This document shows positions 29,917 through 41,900 of a stretch of 64,000 nucleotides of DNA, in pieces. Source of the stretch: Ephydatia muelleri (taxonomy: Eukaryota; Porifera; Demospongiae; Spongillida; Spongillidae); NCBI GenBank assembly GCA_013339895.1, contig JABACO010000148.1:1-64000 (forward strand), read 5' to 3'. Positions within the stretch are counted from its first letter, which is position 1. Each line of letters begins with the position of its first letter. Position numbers and translations under genes: made by a program. The notes below the pieces were generated by a model. It did no database searches. It was not told the DNA's origin and saw nothing but the letters and a program-made list of their open reading frames with translations.

Positions 29917-32900
29917 ATGAGGGATCTCCGTCGGCTAGTCGCATTTCTGGTGATGATCCCGTTTACATCGCTCGGCTGTGAACTTTTCAATCCGGTGGTT
30001 CCACGTAAGTGATACATTGACACTGGCATGCCTACATGTACATCCACGAATAGCGAGTGTCACAATCGTCGTCTGAAGGTATGGTGTGGGAATTAAGATA
30101 ACAGACTTAGTCGGAAGGAACAAAGAAGTGATTTAGTGGGACTGGGAAGGAACAATTTTACACGCATGCATGATGAGCGCAGAAGGGCAACGAACGTTGA
30201 GGTCGGGTTAGAATATACTGACGTATAGACCCTTTCAATGAGTCATGTGACCGCTCCGTAATCTGAAATACGTCAGAGTCAATACACGTCCGCCATGTTG
30301 GTACACAGGAAATATCTGAGTAACGAAAAAGTCTATTCAATCATGATTCGCTTGATAATAATCTTATGCATTGACTTCTATTATAACACGCGCTGTTTAG
30401 ATAGGCTCGTGATTTTTTTTCGAACGTCAATACTGTATGTGGGTTTGCAATCGTGCCTTCCTCGTCCCCGGGGACGAGTGGAATTGACTGATTACTGGCC
30501 CACGCCGCGCATTGGCCATTGTCGATCGTGGGCATTTGCCGTTTACCACGAGACGTTGTAGAAACAGTGCACACGCGCTCGTGAGATGTACATGTTTCTC
30601 GTGAGACGTGCTGGCAATTTAACAGCTTCGCCATCTTGTAGCCGAATTATTTTATATGGTGAGAGCTGGATTTTTGTATTAAATCGAACAGCCGCCCGTA
30701 TTTGCATGGGAGTTCATGGCAGAACTTCCCGCCGCAATCAACAAAAAGCTACCAAAATTCTGGATGAACCCATTCGGTGCACGTGATTCTGCTCTCACTA
30801 GAAGAACAACACGTGGTAAGTCTGCCACTTCTGTTATAATGGGAGGAGCGAGCTCGATCTGAGGCTTGATTAATCGAGATGCTAACAAAGCAGTTGGCAC
30901 GAAACGAACGGATAGACTATAAGAGAATGGCAAACTGATCAAATGCTTCTACGACAAGGTAAAAAGGGACTGGTATGGTGATGCGTGCACGTGGCGAGTT
31001 GGAACACATCACCAAAGATTGCAGTGACTCAGGAAACCAATATAATATATGGGTCAGTTTCCGAGAAAATGAAAAGTGGCTATATATATAAAAAGTTATA
31101 AAAATGCTTCACGTTTGAATCGCTAAAGCTCCATAACGGTTTAAGCTATCAACTTCCTATTTCGAACACTTCGTGCCAACCCCTTCTCTCTACGAAAATA
31201 TATTTTGGTGTCATACCCTTGCTCCTTGCCGACGTTACAAGGCACAGTACCCCGAAGGGTTCAAAATCCAGGTAGCTCCCTGTAGTGTACTTAGTAGTGA
31301 ACTAGTTATATATATGATTGCGCATGCGCAGTGGCGGTGGACTCTTATTAGGGAGTATTCAATTGCTGGTGTTGTGTGCAGCGGCGGACGCAGGATTTAG
31401 GAGGGGGGGGGGGGGGCACACTGGTGGGCGGGACCCCAAACACTCACAGCTAGGGGGTATGGGGGAGCGCTGTGAGCTCCCCCATCGGGGTCTGGGGCGG
31501 AGCCCCAGAAGCCAACGGTTTTTACGTTTTAAAACCTTCCAAAACTACGTAAAAATAAAACCCATGCAGTCATTAAATTAAATTCACACCGCTGCACACG
31601 CTATACAATAATTTTATTATTCATCAGTAGCATCAGTGGCTGCATCCTCCAAGATGAAGGAAAGCTTCATTCTCCGTGGCTGTTTGCTTGCAAAAGCATC
31701 AGTTGCTTCCTTCACAGAAACGCTGATACATCTATGTACAGCTAGCAGGGCCAATCCATTCATCCTTTCCCCCGTCATTGTTGACCTGAGGTACGTTTTT
31801 AGCCTCCTTAGTCCACTGATGGAGCGCTATGCCTCGCAACTCGTTAGAGGCCAAACTGTCATAATATGAAGGATGGTATGAAGGTTTGGAAATTGCTGCT
31901 TCCTACAAGCCCTTTGGGCAGACAAAAGGTTGCTTGGGCGACTTTCTTTGGAAGCAGCTGACCAATAGAGCTGCATGATTATTGTGCTTCATGTACTATA
32001 CTTACCAACGCTGATCGTTTATAATTACAGAAGAAATCCGTAATCACAGACGCCTTTCTTTTCTTTACCTGGTTAACGCTAGCGTCAGATTGTTCTTCAA
32101 TGGCAGCCATGATATGGTCCCAGGATTATAAATTGTGTGTGATTAATTTATGAGACCATAATCAATGTGATATATCTGACTGCGGTATTGTAATCATTTG
32201 ATGGTTTTCAGTCGTGTATACCGAATGACCGCATCATGACCGTATGACAGCATCTATTCATTTAACGGGGGGGGGGGGGGCACAGGCCCCTTGTGCCCCC
32301 CCCCTCCGTCCGCCACTGGTGTGTGTGATTGGATTGCGAAAGACATAACAGTGGCGACGAGGGTGGGATGGAGACAACTATGTCGAGAGGACTGGAACAG
32401 TTTGACCCAACGGTGGAACGAATTGACGATTACAAAGAAAGGTTTGATTACTATTGCGTTGCTAATGGGGTGGGGAACGATCGGAAGAAGGCATTGTTTT
32501 TGACGAAGATTGGTCAAAAGATGTTCTCGAACTTAAAGGTTTGGGTGAGCCCCACTGCACTGAGCGACCTTAGCTTGGACGACATAGTCACACGTTTGAG
32601 AGCTCGCACAGTACCAGAAACTGTAGAAATTGCCGAACGGTATAGGTTTTTCAAGCGAGTACAAAAGAGTGAAGAGAATGTCATTGAATACATGTCCAAT
32701 TTGAGAGCATTAGCAAAGACATGCAATTTTGGAGATTATTTAGACACCGCATTGAGAGACCAGTTTGTGTGTGAGCTCCAGGATTCGCGCATACAACGGG
32801 AACTTTTGTGTATAAGGGATCTTAGTTTGGCGCAAGCACAGGACAAGGCTCGTTCCATGGAAATTGTGCTGAAAGAGACAGAAGAGCTTCGTCAGAAAGA

Positions 32901-35900
32901 ACCAGATGTGTGCGTTGAGGCTGGTAATGATGAAGAAACATCGGAGACACATAAGATTTCTAAATCGCAAGGTCCTAGAAAAGGTTGTCCTAGATGTGGG
33001 GGCACAAACCACATGGCAGCAAACTGTTTTCACAAAGATAAAGAATGCAATCACTGTGGGAAGGTAGGGCACCTTGCGAGAGTCTGTCGCAGTGGAGCTG
33101 GAGGCAAGAGTAAGCCGATGTGGAAGAAATCCAAGGATGCAATGAGAGCACACATGGTACAGGCAGAGGAGCGAGAGAACAGCGGAAGTTTTGAAGATGA
33201 GGAAAAGGAAACCGATGATGAGATGTATGTGCATAAAATTAGCACCAACGCAAGGTACAAGAAATTGGTGACGGTGTTACAAGTGAATGGGGTAGGACTG
33301 AAATTTGAAGTGGACACGGGAGCAGAGCTTTCACTCATTCCGCTGAAAGTTTACAAGGAAAGATTGTCTATGGTTAAGGTTCTTTCGTCATCAGTAGTTC
33401 TGAAACTTTACGATGGAAGTATACTGCCAACAAGAGGGAAGGTTGTCGTGGAAGCAATGCAGGGACGTCACCGAGCAACTGGTGAATTTGTGATAGTAGA
33501 AAATGCTGATTTTCAGCTGCCACTACTAGGACGTGACTGGTTAGGAAAACTGCGTTTGGATTGGCAAGGATTATTGAAGTCTTGTACGAAGTGGGATCCT
33601 AGGATAAATGCCCTGCATACTGCTAGTTGGATTAATGAGTTTCCAGATGTCGACAAGGAAGGACCAGGTCGACTGAAAGGGATAAGAGCAGACATTGAAC
33701 TGAAAGGCAAGGTCAAGCCAATATTCTGTAAAAGCAGAGCAGTTCCCTTTGCATTGAGAAAGCAGGTAGAAGAAATTTTGCAACAACAAGTGGAAGATGG
33801 GGAATTACAGCCAGTAGAGCAGAGTGAGTGGGCAGCACCGATAGTTGTGGTCAAGAAGAAAGATGGAGGGATAAGAATTTGCGCAGACTTTAAGATGACC
33901 ATTAATCCTTATTTGCGCCACAAAACGTTTCCACTGCCTACCCCAGAAGAAATTTTTGCGACTTTAGCAAATGGGGAGTCATTCACCAAGCTAGATTTAG
34001 CTAGAGCTTACAAACAGATGGAGGTAGCATCTGATAGTCAGTCGCTGTTAACAATAACCACGCATATGGGACTGTTCAAGTTCAGTCAACTTCCCTTTGG
34101 AGTAGCAACTGCTCCAGCTATGTGGCAGCGAGCTATGTCTATTGTATTTCAAGGGTGTAAACGAGTGGTTTATTATATGGATGACATATTAGTGACTGGT
34201 AATACAAGAGAGGAGCATGAATCAAATCTTCGTCTAAGGATCAATCTTTTAAAATGTCGTTTTTTTTTCAACATACAGTGGAATTTTTAGGGCATAGCAT
34301 TTCAACCGATGGTATCAGACCCACGGATGAGAGAATAAGAGGAGTTGTGGGAGCGCCTGTACCCACCAATAAGGGGGAGTTAAAATCTTTCCTTGGACTG
34401 ATGACATACAATGCAAAGTTTCTTCCTCAATTGGTAACTGTGTTACACCCGCTGTACCAACTTTTATGTAAAGATGAGAAATGGAAATGGAGTAAAGTTC
34501 ATGATATAGCAGTGAAGGAGGCGAAACATTTAGTAAGTAGGGCCCCAGTTTTAGCTCATTTTGATACGTCTAAGCCAATAAGGCTTTATTGTGATGCTTC
34601 AGCTGTTGGTGTGGGGGCATGTCTTATGCACATCATCAGAGGATGTGAGCAACCTGTAATGTATGCTTCAAGATCGCTTAGTACAGCTGAATCCAAGTAT
34701 TCGCAGATTGAGCACGAGGCCTTAGCAATCATTTTCGCAGTCAAGAAATTCCATCAGTACTTGTATGGGAAGGTGTTCGTGTTAGTTACAGACCACAAAC
34801 CATTGTGCAAGTTGTTTGGTCATGCGGACGGCATTCCTACCCTAGCTGCAGCCCGAATTCAGAGGTGGGCACTCATTTTAAGCGCATATCAGTATCGTAT
34901 TGAATATGTTCCAGGATCTGAGAAATATTGTGCTGACTGTATGTCTAGGTTGCCCCTATCAACATGTCTTGATGACGACAAGGAGATGGACATTTTAGCG
35001 ATTGAGTCGTGTACATTACCAGTCACAGCACTTCACATTGCCAAGGCTACTCGACGAGACAAAACACTGGCAACAGTGCTACAATGTGTGCTACATGGTC
35101 AGTGGAATTTGATTGGTCAAGGCAAAGACCCATTCTACAGAAGGCGTGAGGAACTGAGTTGTCATGATGGTTGTGTCTTGTGGGGACAAAGAGTAGTGAT
35201 TCCATCTAACTTACAGTCCTTGTTGAAAGAGCTACATGAAGGACACCTAGGAGTAGTTCGAATGAAGGAACTGGCTCGAAGCTATGTATGGTGGCCCAAC
35301 TTAGACCAAGACATAGAGAGAATGGTGGCTAGTTGTGAGAAATGCAAAATGGTATCTTCTATGCCGCAGTTAGTCCACATCACCCATGGCAGTTTCCTAG
35401 TTCCCCATGGGACAGAGTTCACATTGATTATGGGGAGTACAAAGGAACTCACTTCTTTGTGCTATTGGATGCTTATAGCAAATGGCCCGAGGTTCGGGTA
35501 ATGTCAACGACTACGACACAGCGAACAGTGGAAGTTCTTCATGAAATTTTTGCAATGCATGGATTGCCAAGGATCCTAGTTTCAGATAATGGCCCACAAT
35601 TTTGATGTGCAGAGTTTAAGGCATTTCTTGCAAAGAACAACATTGTACATTGCACATCAGCCCCGTACCATCCAGCTACCAATGGGTTAGCTGAAAATAT
35701 GGTCAAAAATGTAAAACAGTGGTTAAGCAAGCAAACAAAAAGGTTCAAGTTTTCCATGGTTTTGTCAGACTTCCTCCGAACATGCCGAAATGTTCCTCAC
35801 ACGGTAACCAAACGAACACCTGCTCAAGTTATTTTTGGCAGGGCACCACGTACTCATTTATCAATGGTACTGCCTAATATGTCAGAGCGTGTTAGGCAGA

Positions 35901-38900
35901 AGTCAAATCCGCTTAGGATGGACAAGCTTCGCACCTTCGCCATTGGTGACAGGGTCTGGGTTAGAGATTTCCGACCCTCAGCTGAGAAAAGATAAGTACA
36001 AGGTGAAGTCACAGCAAAAATTGGGATGATGTGTTATCAAGTCATTTTGTCTGATGGTCATAAGAGGAAGGTGCATGTAGATCATCTGAAGCATCATGTT
36101 CTGTCCATGCCAGTGGAGACCGAGATTCCAGAAGGCGAACCTACATTGCAGCCGAGCACCAGTCATAACCCTGTAGGAACAACACATTTAAGGGATGAGG
36201 ACACGAATGGAATGATTGAGCAGCAGAGTCAACATAGAAATCAGCCGTCTACAGCAACAGTAAGAGAGGACGGTAGGGACAGAATTGAGACAAGTCAGTT
36301 CACAGATCAGCAGCCATCACAGAGCATTCCAGTGGCCACTCCTGCCTTGCCGGAACTACCGATTGTGCCTGACACTAGTGTGGGCAGGGGAGTGGAGGAG
36401 TTGCCCTGCCGGCGTTCTACTAGGGTGCACAAAGCTCCAAAACGGTTCATTGACGAAGTCTTCTAAAGGGGGAAGGCAGACTGTAGTGTACTTAGTAGTG
36501 AACTAGTTATATATATGATTGCGCATGCGCAGTGGCGGTGGACTCTTATTAGGGAGTATTCAATTGCTGGTGTTGTGTGTGTGATTGGATTGCAAAAGAC
36601 ATAACACTCCCTGCAGGAATGTCCAAATGACTTCAAAATTGATATGCACGTAAAGGAGTCCTGTCACTGTCTATTTCTGCAGATCGTTAATTTTTACCTC
36701 TTCCGTTATGGAGATACAGCAATGCAAAGTAAGTCCACTTTTCCCGCTCGAATCGCGCCTTTCTCAGTCCCACTCGGGAGAATGGAAGCGGTTCAAGGAC
36801 TGAGAAAGGCGCGATTCGAGCGGGAAACGTGGACTTACTTTGCATTGCTGTATCTCCATAACGGAAGAGGTAAAAATCAACGATCTGCAGAAATAGACAG
36901 TGACAGGACTCCTTTACGTGCATATCGATTTTGAAGTGATTTGGACATTCCTGCAGGGAGCTACCTGGATTTTGAACCCCTCGGGGTAGTGTGCCATGTA
37001 ACGTCGGCAAGGAGCAAAGGTAAGACACCATAATATAATTTCGTAGAGAGAAGTGGTGTGGCACGAAGTGATCGAAATAGGAAGTTGATTGCTTAAACCG
37101 TTATGGAGTTTAAGCGATTCAAACGTGAAGCATTTTTATAACTTTTTATATATATAGCCACTTTTCATTTTCTCGGAAACTGACCCATATACAATGGGGT
37201 ATATACATCTCAACAAGGTCAGGCAACCGGGTCATCATGCAGTGAGTCGAGGTTACTGTTGTACTATTCTTATATGTCAACAGACCATTACCAATCACAC
37301 GATGCCACACTGATTTCAATAGCTACCTAAAACACGCTAGGATATAAACAGGATCTCACGTGATGAGATCACGTGTCAACTGCTAACTGAAGTAAAGAAT
37401 AAGTTAGTTACCTATAATATACTGTATACGCAGTGCCTGATAGAGCTTTGTGATGTAACACATGTACATGACCAGTGCTATTCCGGTTCATCGCTAATTG
37501 GATATAGTATACGGGAATTACCGCTGTGGACCAATGGCCTATAGTAGGGCGGGCAAGATACGACGAAAGCTGTGGGCAAACCCATTCCTGTAGTGTAGTG
37601 GACTCAGCACGTATAGTTACCATGCAATGCTTTTGACTGGCCAGTGCAATACGAATTCAAACATTCTGTATTATCTTGTGCATCAGCACGGTGTCATTGC
37701 TATACTGCATACGTCCTCGACTAAAATATGCTTGTCCACAAGCTTCTCAAAACCAGTTAGGAGGTCTTCTCTGAAGAAAAGGGTTCCGCCTCCCCATCCA
37801 ACCGGTGGTGGTGGTGGTGACTTTAACTATGGCTGTGCTGCACCTGCTGGTAAGGCTGTAGAGCTACCAAGGGTGCTGGGGGAAGTGGAATAAGCTAGGA
37901 GGTGTTCAACTTGAGGGACCGGGGATCCATATTTATTTGTTTCTTGTTTTCTGAACTGGTGGTGCAGTGGTGTCAAGGCTGTACATGATGATGAAGCCGA
38001 TTGATGTGAGATCTGCACACTTGCTATCCATTATTACTGTTTATTGTGACTGGGCCAACAATGCTCTGATTTTACACATTCCTTCCCACTCTAGGTTCAA
38101 TTTCCCAGCTGTCTGTTTTGCAGCAGACTCAACTAAATTTGCTTCCACCATTCCTTGTAGTCCTAAGAACTTGGCTCAATGATCATCAAGCTTCAGTATC
38201 AATTCCTAGAGGTGTGCCAATACTGGCAGCTTCGGTAGTCTGCCAAACATTAATACAATAGGTGACACCTCCAGTATATGGCTGCTGAGCTGTGCGATAA
38301 TCATACAGAGCCAAAGAAATGGGTTGTTCCAAATCCTCTTCTTTCTTGACATAAGATCTTAGCAATCGAAACTACGGATCTATTAAATGGTTTCACAGTC
38401 ACAGTGTGTGTATTCTCCACTTTGAGCGCTTGATGCAAAACTGTGCTCTCAAAATGCACTTCCCTGGTCCATTCCAAGTAGGCCAGTGTAGCACACAGTC
38501 CCACCAGCTCCTCTGTGACGCGAACTACTGCTTGATTTTGATTAGGAATGCTTTGGCCCACTTTCTTGCACCACCATTAAGTAATGGTCTTTGTTTCTAA
38601 GTTGCATGTGTATATATATTCACAAGTACACGACTGTTAACAACTATGCATACACGATATATATAGTGTCCCATGGTCACGTGATTGCTCACGTTACCAC
38701 ATCACCACATCTCCCACTCTAAATCATGAAGGTAGGTCTTATGGTGGTTCCAGTTCGAGAACGAGTCTGAATAGTACTCGGAGGTGGTTGTGCTGGATGC
38801 ATGGGGCATGATCTGTCCTCTTGATTGTCATTGGAGGTGTCACTGTATGACTCCCATCCAGTGGAGTAGACTGAGCATGTACTTCCTGTGATCCAGGCTG

Positions 38901-41900
38901 TGGCTGATCCTTGGATCCAGTGCCTCTTGTACCATCATCATCTGATCAAGTTCAGAACTTTGATTAGGAACGGCTATAAGATGGTGTGGATTCCTCCTCT
39001 ATTGACCAAGTGATGTGTTCACTAGGTACGAACTGGGTGTATGTGATGATGCTACCACTTGGCCTGGGATCTTTCTGTCCCCAGATGACACCCATACGTC
39101 CGTCCCATCTTTGAGTGGCAGGAGTGGGCGTGTCCTGTGAGCTCGATTGCCTTCAACATCCTTGTTCTGTCTCTTGAAATCTTTTAGTAATGGCCACTCT
39201 GGGATTAGATGGATGGTTGTTTGTGGTAGTGTGGTGTGAAGTTTCCTGCTCATCAACAAATCTGATGGGCTGAGGTTACACCACGGGAGGGGAGTGGCAT
39301 TATAAGATATCCCTGGATCATCCGAGCACTTCAAAAGCCTTTTAGCAGTTTGGACTGCCCGCTCAGCCTGCCCATTTCCTTGAGGGTAGCGAGGGCTGCT
39401 AGTCACACGAGTAAACCCATACCTGTTGGAAAACTCTTTCATCTAAGACGATGTGTACTGTGGGCCTGTGTCTGTAATCAATACCTCTGGAATTCCATAT
39501 TTCGAGAAGGTGGTTTTGAGAACATGAATGATTGCAACTGAAGTTGCAGTAGACAGCTTGGTCACTTCAAGGAATCGAAAGAAATAGTATTGCTATATTG
39601 CTCAAAGCTTCCGCGCTTCGCACCGGAGGGGGTACATCCCCCTCCCGCACCCACCCCCTTCCTGTGCCCCCCCCTTCCTAATTTCCTGGAACCCACCCTG
39701 GAGGTGGAAGGCTGTCCAAGTATTTTGAGTTTAACAGCGGGACCAGTGGTTTGTAATCAGTTTCTATACTGAATTTCTTGCCAATCAGGTAGTCTATAAA
39801 CTTTTCGCATGCCCAGGTCGTGGCCACATATCTTAGTTCAGTCTCGGACATAGATCGAGATGCAAAGGCTACCGGCTTCCAGGAATTATTGTGCAATTGT
39901 AACAGCATGGCCCCTGATCCATGTGAAGATGCATCAGCCAAAACTTTAGTGTCAGCCGCCGAATCATAGTACACCAAAACAGCTGGCTGAGTTAATTCCA
40001 TCTTAATGCGAGCAAAGGCTTCCTCCTGTGGTTGACCCCATCTCCAAGCCTTCATGGCTCCCAGTAGCTCCCGTAATGGCTGGCTAATCTGCACCAAGTT
40101 AGGGGAAAACTTCCTCAGCTGCGTTACCATTCCCATAAACCGACATGAGTCAGATGGGCTCTCCGGTGGAGGCATGTTCTGTATTGCAGCAGTTTTATCA
40201 GGATCTGGGGGCCATTTTTGCAGATGACATGGCCTAGGAACTTCATGGTTGGTTTTGAAAACACATTTTTCTTTGTTTAATGTCAGTCCAGCAGCTGCAA
40301 TACGAGACAGTGTGTCTTGTAGATGTTGATCGTGTCCCTCCTGGGTGTGTCCAAATACAAGCACATCGTCCATCTGGCAAACTACTCAGTGAAGCCATTC
40401 TGCTCATGACTTTCTGGAAATGTTCAGGGGCGCATGAGATGCCAAATGGTAGCGTATTAAAGCAATAACGTCCAAATGATGCAATAAATGTTGTGAGAAG
40501 TCTCGAGTCCTCTGACAATGGGATCTAATGGAGACCGCTGTTGGCATCTAGTTTTGAGAATACCTGAGCTCCTAGCTGCTTATAGAGCTAACGTTTCGTC
40601 TACTTGTGGGAGTGGGTTTACCTCATGTAGAATGCACTCATTTAGAGGTTTCAGATCCACACATACCCTTATCACCACTCTTTTTAGGTACCACCCCTAT
40701 GCCCGCATACCAATCTGTTAAGCTGTCCACACGAGACCATATGTTCCATCTTTACAAGCTCCTCTCTGATCTTATCTCTCAGTGGTATAGGAACATTCCT
40801 AGCTGCATAAAGAGCATGTGGGGTCACATGAGGCTTCAGTTTCACCTGGTAGGCTTCATCTATAGTGCCCAGACCCTGGATCAGGTGAGGGAAACGCTGG
40901 TAGATGTCATTGGTGTATTCATCCACAGCGTTGATTCTAACCAGTAGCTTCAGTGCTTCAATAGCAGGGATGCCCAGAAGATTCGCCATAAGTCCTTTAA
41001 CTACATAGTGAGTCTTCTCACAGGTGTGACTTGCATGGTCAAGGCGTGTACGGACCTACCGCTGCTGATGTTCCGGTATTACAGAGACGTCTGCACCAGT
41101 ATCAATCTTGAAGTTGAGGCTGTGATGGCCGTTAACCTTGATATCAACATTCCAAGTGTCTCCTCCAATGGCGCCAAGGAATGACGTACAGTATCTTTAC
41201 AGGATTCCTCTAGCGCCTCGCCACCTATGGTACAAATCTTGCTTGCCCGGCAGCAGGCACTAAAATGTCCACGCTTCTGGCAGTTATAACACGTTGCTTC
41301 CCAAACTGGGCAATTTTCTTTACGATGTGGACCTCTGTCACACCTATAGCATTTAGCGCCAAGAGGTTTTGGCTACCTGTTTTCTGCCAAACCCGATTCA
41401 CATTTGTCTCTGAAGGGTTTATGTCACCTTTAAAGATCTGCTGTTACTCCTTCACCGCCTCCCGTTGTCGCACCATGATTAGTCTCGTACCCAGACCCCC
41501 ATCGCAGCTGCGGATACATCGCGTAGCGGTGATGTCATCCATCCGCAGCTGCGATGTGGGCTGGGTACGAGACTACACCATGATCGTAGCCTTTTCCAGC
41601 GCCAATTCGGGATCGAGCTGTAAGCGCTCTGAAAGGGCTGTGTCTCGAATCCCCACTACAATTCTGTGCGAATCATCTCGTGTTTCAAATTGCCATAGTT
41701 GCAGTTTTCTGCCAGACTATGCAGAACGGTCACATATTGCTCCGAAGATTGAAACGAGCCCTTTCGAATATTACATACTTTCTTAAAGTAAGAAAGAATG
41801 TAATATTCGAAAGGGCCCGTTTCTCGAAAACAACCGACAAAGACCGTAAAGAATACAAGCTGGTCCTTGAATTTCCCAAGGACCAGCTTGTATTCTTTAC

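Larger units (their letters stand above)
31281..36606 (+). mobile_element. Ty3/gypsy LTR retrotransposon with 125-bp LTRs
   Basis: The 5' LTR is 31281-32350 (125 bp once the nested hAT and its duplication are removed) and the 3' LTR is 36482-36606. LTRs start TGTAGTGTAC, end GACATAACA and differ at one base. Target duplications CTCCC are at 31276-31280 and 36607-36611, and the uninterrupted site is at 5587-5591 in A1. Inside lie a primer site, gag-pol and a purine tract. The LTR identity and the empty allele show a recent insertion, yet pol is frameshifted, so this copy should be inactive. Confidence 0.93.
31049..37188. mobile_element. Palindromic TIR element split by a Ty3 insertion
   Basis: Left part 31049-31280, right part 36612-37188; without the insertion about 0.8 kb. 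Ends are TATGGGTCAGTTTCCGAG and its complement, with arms of nearly 400 bp and a short asymmetric centre near 36770-36800 (ggagaatggaagcggttcaa). Flanking TA/TATA could be the target duplication. Internal words (cgtttgaatcgct, taactttttat) are shared with the array at 15826-16993, so both belong to one diverged family. No transposase is visible. Confidence 0.8.
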
